From contig QHXD01000556.1 in assembly GCA_003223895.1 (NCBI GenBank), positions 1 to 5,640 of the forward strand: a stretch of 5,640 nucleotides of DNA, in the 5' to 3' direction. A program made the position numbers and the translations under genes. Within the stretch, counting starts at the first letter, position 1. Every line of letters begins with the position of its first letter. The DNA comes from Acidobacteriota bacterium (GTDB lineage: Bacteria > Acidobacteriota > Terriglobia > 20CM-2-55-15). Shown here one piece after another: positions 1 to 5,183 of the stretch. A model generated the notes under the pieces. The model saw nothing but the letters and a program-made list of their open reading frames with translations, was not told where the DNA came from and ran no database searches.

Positions 1-85
1 TTCAGAAAGGAGGCTTCGCGGCATCGGATTTGATTTCCTATCGTCCTCTGCCGGAAGCCAAAAGCGTCAGCAGTTGTCGCGACAC

Positions 86-898
86 TTACCGCGAATAGCG
101 GTCACGATTCCGGTCGCGGCCTCTGCCTCGTCTGTAGTCACTGTTACTGTTGTACCCGTTTTCGATCTGCACTGACGAGATCTGGTGATCCCAGCTCCGG
201 AATCCTTGTCCTGAAACCTGGGCGAGATCAGGAATGTCCCCGGTCACGACGAAGCTCGCTCCGCGCAATCCAGTGTCGCGGTAAACCACCGCCGTCGTGC
301 GGCCGAACACGCGAATCGATGAAATCCTGTCGCTCCAGTTGCCTTGTTGCGCAAGATCGCTAAGCGTTTCGCCCCCGCTCCAGCACTGCGATCGCCCCTG
401 GTAATTCGGACGATCGTAAACGCAGATGCCCTCGCTCAATTGCTGATTCGGATACGTGGATTGCTGATTCGGATACGTGGATTGCCCATCGTAAACCGGC
501 GAGTTTCCGTAGTATCCGTTACCCGAACCCACTTGCAGCGACTGAATACGGTCATTCCAGGACCTGTTATCGAGGCGGACCTGTCCCAGGTCGGGAACGC
601 TCGACGTGATCACCGCCGAGTGGCCGCGGAAATTTGTCGAATCGTACACTGTGACGCTCGCGCGCCCGTAAATACGGATCGACGAAGGCTGCCCGTTCAG
701 GCTTTGCAGAGTCGAGACGGTGTCGCCCGGGTTGAAACACTGTTCGATACCCTGGTATTGAATATCTTTAAAAATGCACACGCGGTCCTGGCCGTAACCT
801 CGCCCGCGCTGTCGTTCCAATTGCGGGGCTGCGCTCAATAACGGCGCCAGGCTGAGAGTGACGAACATTCCAAGTATAAGAGCCCAAATTGTCTTCAT
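86..898 (-). CDS. Secreted two-domain beta/gamma-crystallin family protein
   Basis: The 270-residue product starts with a signal peptide (K2, hydrophobic stretch about 4-20, likely cleavage after LLSAA near residue 24), so it is probably exported. Two beta/gamma-crystallin domains follow, at about 39-124 and 157-246. Each has an opening 'C-(I/V)-(F/Y)…YQG…QC' strand pair and a second Greek key ending in 'W(N/S/D)…(Q/S)S(L/I/V)'. The canonical calcium motif (N/D)(N/D)xx(S/T)S is approximate: NGQPSS (69-74), NDRIQS (115-120), SDRISS (189-194) and DHQISS (237-242). Each domain has a cysteine pair 13 residues apart (41/54, 159/172), which could form a disulfide. The linker holds a duplicated STYPNQQ unit and the C-terminus (about 256-270) is rich in Arg, Gly and Asp. 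An AGGAG Shine-Dalgarno lies 5 nt before the ATG. Family membership is well supported. A role as a calcium-binding structural or envelope protein is inference, and no partner is evident nearby. Confidence 0.85.
   Translation of the reverse strand: MKTIWALILGMFVTLSLAPLLSAAPQLERQRGRGYGQDRVCIFKDIQYQGIEQCFNPGDTVSTLQSLNGQPSSIRIYGRASVTVYDSTNFRGHSAVITSSVPDLGQVRLDNRSWNDRIQSLQVGSGNGYYGNSPVYDGQSTYPNQQSTYPNQQLSEGICVYDRPNYQGRSQCWSGGETLSDLAQQGNWSDRISSIRVFGRTTAVVYRDTGLRGASFVVTGDIPDLAQVSGQGFRSWDHQISSVQIENGYNSNSDYRRGRGRDRNRDRYSR
440..481. repeat. Perfect 21-bp tandem duplication in the crystallin linker
   Basis: Positions 440-460 and 461-481 are identical 21-bp copies. They encode STYPNQQ twice in the linker between the two crystallin domains, so the duplication is in frame. 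It looks like a slippage-type length variation in a flexible spacer. Confidence 0.9.
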
Positions 899-1041
899 AC
901 AAACTCCTCATGCCAATAGACGGACGGATATCGAAAACGATGGCTTCAAATTTCTCCGGTTGCCACCCCCAAAGCAAGTGGAGGCGAGCGATGTTGTTGA
1001 GACGGCGAGGCATACAGACAAGTGATTGACTTTTAAGAGCC

Positions 1042-1069
1042 TTGGGCACGGGCAGACCTCGCATACAAT
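1042..1069 (+). promoter_or_regulatory. Candidate promoter of the HugZ-like gene
   Basis: A -35-like TTGGGC (1042-1047) is separated by 16 bp from a good -10 hexamer TACAAT (1064-1069). The predicted transcript would start near 1076, giving a leader of only about 12 nt before the ATT codon at 1088. The -35 match is weak, so this rests mainly on the -10 and its position. Confidence 0.3.
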
Positions 1070-1087
1070 TAATCAAGGAGCACGACA

Positions 1088-1732
1088 ATTCAGAAAGCCA
1101 AGGCTGCCCGTGAACTGTTTCTCGATGTGCCCGGTTATCCGTTTGGTTCCGTCGCGCCATACTGCGCTGACGCTCAGTCCCGGCCGGTGATTTACATCAG
1201 CCAGATCGCCCAGCACACGCGCAACATCCTGGCAGACTCACGAGTCTCGCTGACAGTGGTTGACAACAACGCGGACTCCGACGACGTGCAGGCGCGGGGC
1301 CGCGTCACGCTTATCGCCAATGCCCTGCCGGTGAGCGATAACGAAACCGACACTCATGTACGATATTTTCGCTACCATCCATCGGCGCGCCAGTATGACC
1401 AGACCCACGACTTCGTTTTCTTCCGGCTGGAACTTGTACGAGTTCGATTCATTGGTGGGTTTGGCCAGATCCACTGGATTGAACCCAGCGAATTCATGAC
1501 GAAGAATCCGTTTTCCGCGGCTCAGGAATCTCAGATCATTCAACACATGAACAATGACCACGGCGACGCCTTGAAGCACTATTGCGGCGGCCAGCCGGCG
1601 GAGATGGTCGGGATCGATGCGGAAGGCTTTGATTTGCTGCGATCGGGCAAAAAAGTGCGTTTCACTTTCGAGACTCCGATCCACAACATGCAGGAAGCTC
1701 GACAGGCGCTGGTCGCCCTGGCCAGGCAGTAG
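1088..1732 (+). CDS. HugZ-family / PNPOx-like split-barrel protein with DUF2470 domain, atypical start
   Basis: The product has an FMN/heme-binding-type split barrel (about residues 14-135 of 214) followed by a DUF2470 domain (about 145-212). Visible hallmarks are PGYPFGSVAPY, the QHTRNILAD segment, GGFGQIHWI closing the barrel, and HMNNDHGDAL opening DUF2470. HugZ relatives bind or degrade heme; other members are annotated only as PNPOx-like flavoproteins, so the substrate is uncertain. The start is the odd point. The family-like helix KAKAARELF lies upstream of the first ordinary start, GTG 1127. In that extension the only codon well placed after a Shine-Dalgarno (AAGGAG 1075-1080, 7 nt spacing) is ATT at 1088; a stop sits at 1070-1072. 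From GTG 1127 the product would be 201 residues with no visible ribosome site. About 13-15 residues normally found between 'ARxLL' and 'PGxPFGSV', containing the first beta strand, appear to be missing. The gene may therefore be impaired. Confidence 0.75.
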   Translation: MQKAKAARELFLDVPGYPFGSVAPYCADAQSRPVIYISQIAQHTRNILADSRVSLTVVDNNADSDDVQARGRVTLIANALPVSDNETDTHVRYFRYHPSARQYDQTHDFVFFRLELVRVRFIGGFGQIHWIEPSEFMTKNPFSAAQESQIIQHMNNDHGDALKHYCGGQPAEMVGIDAEGFDLLRSGKKVRFTFETPIHNMQEARQALVALARQ

Positions 1733-1907
1733 GGCTAACCCACTCGCAGCGCGCCTGCAGGTTCGATCGACGCTGCATGGCGAGCAGGAATCAACGCAGC
1801 AGCGTACATCGGGCGAAGCCGGGTTTCTTTCGGAACGTTCTACGGGCGTACCGCAGATCCCGCAACAACGATGATGAGTTCATAAACGTTCTTCGCGGTC
1901 CTCATAG

Positions 1908-1913
1908 TAGAAT
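1908..1913 (+). promoter_or_regulatory. Possible -10 element of a leaderless lipoprotein transcript
   Basis: TAGAAT (1908-1913) ends 7 nt before the ATG at 1921, and no Shine-Dalgarno is visible in that gap. A TANNNT hexamer at this spacing is the arrangement seen at leaderless genes in some bacteria. No convincing -35 is seen. Confidence 0.25.
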
Positions 1914-1920
1914 CACAATC

Positions 1921-2325
1921 ATGAAACGCAACGCTGTTTGCCTCGCCATTGTATTGCTGTTGCTTGCGGCATGCACAGCAAAGACCGCGACTCCGGAGAA
2001 TCAGAATCCGAATCAGAAACCTCCGGGAGGTACATGGTCCGGCGACTACGGACCTGACTCCTATCGTCGGGAGCCGATCAAGGTTGAACTTCGATGGGAG
2101 GGTTCCAATCTTCGCGGAACCATCCAGGCAGGAGTCCGAGACCTTGAGATCAAGAAAGCATCATTCAAGCCCGAGACGGGCGCCATCACCATGGAATTCG
2201 ACGCTCAGGGAAATAACGGCCAGACCTTGCATTACAAGATCGACGGTAAAGTCGAAGGCAATGTGATGAAGGGAACCTGGAGTCACGACGACCAGCGCGG
2301 CGACTTCCGCGTTTCCAGGCAGTAA
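1921..2325 (+). CDS. Small lipoprotein of unknown function
   Basis: The 134-residue product starts with a type II signal peptide: MKRN, a hydrophobic core of Leu/Val/Ile, and lipobox LAAC with the acylated cysteine at residue 18. It is therefore predicted to be membrane anchored. A short Pro/Asn/Gln/Lys-rich linker (about 22-36) leads to a soluble domain from about residue 37 to the end. This domain begins with GTWSGDYG and ends with GNVMKGTWSHDDQRGDFRVSR. The repeated G-T-W and alternating hydrophobic pattern suggest a small all-beta fold, as in lipocalin-like or similar small beta-barrel proteins. An upstream in-frame ATG at 1777 is rejected because the extension is basic and signal-less and would bury the signal peptide. 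There is no clear Shine-Dalgarno. I do not recognise a named family. Confidence 0.75.
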   Translation: MKRNAVCLAIVLLLLAACTAKTATPENQNPNQKPPGGTWSGDYGPDSYRREPIKVELRWEGSNLRGTIQAGVRDLEIKKASFKPETGAITMEFDAQGNNGQTLHYKIDGKVEGNVMKGTWSHDDQRGDFRVSRQ

Positions 2326-2327
2326 AC

Positions 2328-2480
2328 TAGTCGCGATTGAGGCGAACGCGGGCTAAAGCCGGCGACTACATTGGGACAACGTGGATCCCAATTGGGGACA
2401 ATGTGGATCCCAATTGTGAGCAACGTCGATCCCAAAATGTAGTCGCGGGCTTTAGCCCGCGTTCGCGTCATTCGCGGCTA
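2328..2480. repeat. Composite palindromic intergenic repeat (REP/MITE-like)
   Basis: The left arm (2328-2376) and right arm (2430-2480) are near-perfect inverted copies of about 50 bp. They share a GCGAACGCGGGCTAAAGCC core followed by CGACTACATT and GGGA, with only a few mismatches and a 2-bp indel. Each arm is also partly self-complementary (CGGGCT/AGCCCG around AA or TT). Transcribed RNA could fold into one long cruciform-like hairpin just after the lipoprotein stop codon, so it may attenuate or terminate transcription between that gene and A1. The GCGGGCTAAAGCC type of sequence resembles dispersed intergenic repeats of acidobacterial genomes (recollection, not searched). Confidence 0.85.
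2371..2435 (+). repeat. Three 21-22 bp tandem units inside the palindromic element
   Basis: Units lie at 2371-2391, 2392-2413 and 2414-2435. The first two start TTGGG and end GTGGATCCCAA; the third is diverged (TTGTGAG…CGATCCCAA). Units 1 and 2 are themselves dyads, with TTGGGA or TTGGGGA pairing with TCCCAA. The outer units overlap the ends of the inverted arms. Confidence 0.8.
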
Positions 2481-2483
2481 CAC

Positions 2484-2512
2484 TTGCCAAGTTTTTCTAG
2501 TCGGAATATCAG
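2484..2512 (+). promoter_or_regulatory. Candidate promoter of gene A1
   Basis: TTGCCA (2484-2489, five of six to TTGACA) is separated by 17 bp from TATCAG (2507-2512). This is directly downstream of the right arm of the repeat and gives a start near 2519, 14 nt before the ATG. An alternative is the TAGGAT at 2521-2526, 6 nt before the ATG, as a leaderless-type -10. Confidence 0.3.
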
Positions 2513-2532
2513 GCGCATTATAGGATTCAACA

Positions 2533-3327
2533 ATGAAGAAGCACGTCTTGAAGAGCCTTTTGATCGCGCTGTTTATCGCGACACCCGCCTTACCGCAGGC
2601 TCGAGGCGGCGGGGCGCGTGGGACTCCGCCAAAACCCAAACCCGACCGAGGAGCCTGGTGGTATACGGGAGGTAATCCGGTTTCGCAGGACGGCCGTCCG
2701 GATCTGACCGGTGTATGGTTCGCCGGAGCCAGTGGAGACCTTTCCAAAGCGACACTGCCCGGACAGGAACTGATCCTGACTCCTTATGGCACGCAACGAT
2801 ACGACACGGTCGATCACGCGAAAGATCCCAACACGCAATGCCTGCCGCCGGGCCCGGCAAGAATGATCATGATGGCGCATCCGGCCATGATCGTTCAGCG
2901 CCCGGACCTGGTTACAATCCTCACGGAATCTCAGCGGACATTTCGTCTCATCTACACCGATGGGCGCGGCCACCCCGATGACGTATATGACTATCCGGAA
3001 TGGATGGGAAGCTCGATCGGTCATTGGGAAGGAGACACGCTGGTAGTCGACACGGTCAGTATTAACGATAAGACCTGGCTCGACACGTCGGGTCACGAGC
3101 ACAGCGATAAGCTGAAGATGACGGAACGGTTTCGTCTTGCCGATCCGAACACCCTCGAACACATCGTCAGGTATGACGACCCGGTATTTTTTGTGAAACC
3201 GTTCACCACGAGAAAACTCTTCAAACGGCAGGTCGGCGACCGCATCATGGACCACTCGTGCCTGGAGAATGAGAAAGACATCATCAATCTTGTGCCCACG
3301 CTCGGCGACGCAGGCCGCGACCGGTAG
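2533..3327 (+). CDS. Secreted protein of unknown function, paralogue A1
   Basis: The 264-residue product has a signal peptide (KKHVLK, hydrophobic 9-20, cleavage near ALPQA-RG at 23/24), then a low-complexity Gly/Pro/Lys linker (24-38). The conserved body runs from GAWWYTGG (40-47) through DLTGVW (57-62), LTPYG (82-86), CLPPGPARM (103-111), AHPAMIVQRPDLV (115-127), RLIYTDGRGHP (138-148), WEGDTLVVDT (165-174), GHEHSDKL (187-194) and TERFRLAD (197-204) to HSCLENEKD (241-249). Two cysteines (103, 243) are shared with A2 and could pair. These motifs belong to an uncharacterised secreted family I associate with Acidobacteriota and sphingomonads; I know of no demonstrated reaction. It is about 74% identical to A2 (4343-5098) over the last 170 residues by hand count, so the two are paralogues. 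Only a weak AGGA precedes the ATG by 7 nt. It probably forms its own transcription unit. Confidence 0.85.
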   Translation: MKKHVLKSLLIALFIATPALPQARGGGARGTPPKPKPDRGAWWYTGGNPVSQDGRPDLTGVWFAGASGDLSKATLPGQELILTPYGTQRYDTVDHAKDPNTQCLPPGPARMIMMAHPAMIVQRPDLVTILTESQRTFRLIYTDGRGHPDDVYDYPEWMGSSIGHWEGDTLVVDTVSINDKTWLDTSGHEHSDKLKMTERFRLADPNTLEHIVRYDDPVFFVKPFTTRKLFKRQVGDRIMDHSCLENEKDIINLVPTLGDAGRDR

Positions 3328-3412
3328 GGCTGCTTAGAATGCCTGACCCGTGTGGATCAGATCGTAAGAATAGGGACCAAAACGCCATCAAGAAAACCAG
3401 GGGGTTGATTAA

Positions 3413-3799
3413 ACTCTGACAAATTCAAACAAGATCGGTGTTACGGGCTTCTGCTTCGGCGGAGGCATCGCCAACACTTTAGCCGTGCGGATGGGAGCCG
3501 ATCTGGCTGCCGCAGTTCCCTATTACGGAGGGGCTCCGGCTGCCGCAGACATTCCGAAGATCAAGGCGGCCGTTCTTGTCCATCACGGAGCCACGGACAC
3601 ACGGCTTGCTGAAGCATGGCCGGCCTACGAAGCAGCCCTCAAGGCCGCGAACGTTCCTCACGATGGATACATTTATCCGGGCGCAGGCCACGGCTTCAAC
3701 AACGACGCGACACCTCCTCGTTACAACGAAGCCGCAGCAAAGCAGGCCTGGACACGCACCATCGATTGGTTCAATAAGTACGTGCGAGGCACATCGTAG
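3413..3799 (+). pseudogene. C-terminal half of a dienelactone hydrolase, start lost
   Basis: The open frame begins right after a stop at 3410-3412 and gives 128 residues beginning TLTNSNKIGVTGFCFGG. It matches the C-terminal half of alpha/beta-hydrolase-fold dienelactone hydrolases (carboxymethylenebutenolidase type). The nucleophile Cys (codon 3452, in GFCFGG), Asp (codon 3596, in HHGATDTR) and His (codon 3689, in GAGHGF) are all present. Their spacings of 48 and 31 residues equal those of Cys123/Asp171/His202 in the classical enzyme. About 109 N-terminal residues are absent, including the strands that open the alpha/beta sheet and the family's substrate-contacting residues. There is no credible start codon or ribosome site at the break; the first ordinary start, GTG 3485, falls after the nucleophile. 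I read it as a truncated remnant, perhaps left when the A1/DUF6152/A2 region was rearranged. The remaining frame is undamaged to its stop. Confidence 0.8.
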
Positions 3800-3857
3800 G
3801 ACCACGCGTTGCTACTCAGAAGACGCACTTCAACGCGAACTGATCGAGTCAAAACAA

Positions 3858-3886
3858 TTGCTTGGATGGGCCATCTGGAACATAAT
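3858..3886 (+). promoter_or_regulatory. Candidate promoter of the DUF6152-A2 operon
   Basis: TTGCTT (3858-3863) is followed after 17 bp by CATAAT (3881-3886, five of six to the -10 consensus). The predicted start near 3893 gives a leader of about 32 nt carrying the AAGGAG at 3913-3918. It lies downstream of the dienelactone hydrolase remnant, so the operon can be expressed independently. Confidence 0.4.
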
Positions 3887-3924
3887 CCGAGGAATTCAAT
3901 GCCAGTCCATATAAGGAGAAAGTG

Positions 3925-4329
3925 ATGAGACGGAATGTGTTCGGCATCTTGGCTGCGGGCTTCGGTTTACTGCTCGCATCAGCGCCCTTGTTAGCACATC
4001 ATTCGTTTGCCGCAGAGTACGACAGCAAGAAACCCATCAAGATCACGGGCACCGTGACAAAGGTGGAATGGATGAACCCCCACATTTACTACTATGTCGA
4101 TGTAAAAGACGCGAGCGGAAAGGTAACGAGCTACGCCGTCGAGGGTGGTACCCCGAACACTCTTCGCAGAAATGGATGGGGAAAGGATTCACTGAAGACC
4201 GGAGACAACGTAACAGTCGAGGGTTTCATGGCCAAGAATGGATCCAACCATGTGAACGGCAGAACGGTGACTTTACCGGATGGTCGCAGGGTATTCGGCG
4301 GATCGGCCGACGGCGGTCCCCAGCAATAG
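3925..4329 (+). CDS. DUF6152-type secreted protein
   Basis: The 134-residue product has a signal peptide (RRN, hydrophobic 5-22, cleavage after LLA at about residue 24). The mature protein begins HHSFAAEYD, a hallmark of the DUF6152 family. The body (about 38-128) has an OB-fold-like strand pattern: ITGTVTKVEWMNPHIYYYVDV, then SYAVEGGTPNTLRRNGW, TGDNVTVEGFMA and VNGRTVTLPDGRRVF. It is predicted to act in the periplasm; its biochemical function is not known to me. The paired histidines at the mature N-terminus plus conserved later histidines could bind a metal, which is speculation. ATG 3925 is preferred over GTG 3922 because it lies 6 nt after a strong AAGGAG (3913-3918) rather than 3 nt. A2 follows after 13 nt, so the two are almost certainly co-transcribed. 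Confidence 0.85.
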   Translation: MRRNVFGILAAGFGLLLASAPLLAHHSFAAEYDSKKPIKITGTVTKVEWMNPHIYYYVDVKDASGKVTSYAVEGGTPNTLRRNGWGKDSLKTGDNVTVEGFMAKNGSNHVNGRTVTLPDGRRVFGGSADGGPQQ

Positions 4330-4342
4330 AAGGAGTTTCACT

Positions 4343-5098
4343 ATGAAGCGACTGTTCCTGATGTCGATCATTACTGCTGCGACCGTGCTCGCCGTCTTGA
4401 TCGCGACGGCCGGTCCCGCTCTGGCACAGGGCCGGGGAGCACCACCTCCTAAACCCAAGCCCAAGGTCGGCGCATGGTGGTACAAGGGCGATCCTCAGCC
4501 TGCCGCGGCCCACCAGGATCTCACTGGCGTATGGTCGGGAGGTTCTATGGGAGCACCTCTCGGAGCCGAAAGATACAAAAATGTCGACCACGCCAAGGAC
4601 CCGAATTCGCTGTGCCTGCCGCCAGGCCCCTCAAGGATGGTCGCAAGAGCCCATCCCACCATGATTGTTCAGCGCCCCGACCTTGTGGCAATTCTCAGCG
4701 AATCCGAGCATATCTTCCGATTGATCTATACGGACGGCCGTGATCATCCGCCAGACGCCTACGACTATCCGGCGTGGTACGGGTACTCCGTGGGCAAATG
4801 GGAAGGAGACACATTGGTGGCGGACACCATCAGCATCAACGATCGAACCTGGCTCGACACCGATGGTCACGAACACAGCGACAAGCTGCACCTGACCGAA
4901 CGATTCAGGCTGGCGGACTCCAATACGCTCGAGTACATCGTTACTTATAATGATCCGGTCTTCTTCGTAAAACCATTTACGACGAAGAAAGTTCTCAGGC
5001 GCCAGATTGGTGACTACCTTTTCGATCACAGCTGCCTGGAGAACGAAAAGGATCTCAACAACCTTGTACCGACGATCGGCGACGAAGGCCGCCGGTAA
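4343..5098 (+). CDS. Secreted protein of unknown function, paralogue A2
   Basis: The 251-residue product has a clear signal peptide (KR, hydrophobic 4-21, cleavage after PALA at 28) and a Pro/Lys-rich linker (33-41). The same body as A1 follows: GAWWYKGD (43-50), DLTGVW (59-64), CLPPGPSRM (91-99), IVQRPDLV (108-115), RLIYTDGRDHP (126-136), WEGDTLVADT (153-162), GHEHSDKL (175-182), TERFRLAD (185-192) and HSCLENEKD (229-237). Relative to A1 it lacks about 12 residues before GAERY (75-79), where A1 has a QELILTPYG-type strand. ATG 4343 is chosen over an in-frame ATG at 4280 because AAGGAG (4330-4335) lies 7 nt before it and it exposes the signal peptide; the longer form would overlap the DUF6152 gene. 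Co-transcription with that gene suggests a shared envelope process, but no function can be assigned. Confidence 0.87.
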   Translation: MKRLFLMSIITAATVLAVLIATAGPALAQGRGAPPPKPKPKVGAWWYKGDPQPAAAHQDLTGVWSGGSMGAPLGAERYKNVDHAKDPNSLCLPPGPSRMVARAHPTMIVQRPDLVAILSESEHIFRLIYTDGRDHPPDAYDYPAWYGYSVGKWEGDTLVADTISINDRTWLDTDGHEHSDKLHLTERFRLADSNTLEYIVTYNDPVFFVKPFTTKKVLRRQIGDYLFDHSCLENEKDLNNLVPTIGDEGRR

Positions 5099-5116
5099 CT
5101 CGCCAGTGGCGGCGAG
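5099..5116 (+). terminator. Possible weak stem-loop after A2
   Basis: CTCGCC (5099-5104) pairs with GGCGAG (5111-5116) around a 6-nt loop directly after the A2 stop codon. No T-run follows immediately (the first is TTTT near 5130), so it is at best a weak terminator or an RNA 3'-end stabiliser. Confidence 0.25.
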
Positions 5117-5183
5117 CAGCACATTCGAATTTTCGGACCTGTCTACAGCGGACACGTAGCCACGCTCAGCTTCCAGCGCCCCC

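Noticed and set aside
1..85. Possible gene end or terminator left of the crystallin gene
   Set aside because: No open frame, hairpin with T-run or recognisable motif could be supported in this short edge.
1238..1684. Minus-strand open frame inside the HugZ-like gene
   Set aside because: Antisense shadow with no motifs and no ribosome site; the plus strand carries split-barrel and DUF2470 motifs.
1746..1776. Stem GCAGCG/CGCTGC with an inner CCTGCAGG as terminator of the HugZ-like gene
   Set aside because: The loop is long, the stem is short and no T-run follows, so it is not distinguishable from chance in GC-rich sequence.
1777..1920. In-frame N-terminal extension of the lipoprotein from ATG 1777
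   Set aside because: It would place 48 basic, unstructured residues before an obvious lipoprotein signal peptide, and the lipobox would no longer function. ATG 1921 is preferred.
2371..2435. CRISPR array
   Set aside because: The units are directly abutting with no spacers, and there are no cas genes; it is a short tandem repeat within a palindromic element.
2283..2675. Look-alike frames on both strands across the intergenic repeat, with similar peptides (TRAKA, VVAGFSPRS)
   Set aside because: The similarity is the direct result of the inverted arms being read in both directions. The peptides are not conserved proteins and the frames overlap real genes.
2590..3255. Long minus-strand open frame (221 codons) opposite A1
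   Set aside because: It is antisense to a gene with clear family motifs and a signal peptide, has no recognisable domain, and arises from the codon usage of A1. The similar frame at 4631-5197 opposite A2 has the same explanation.
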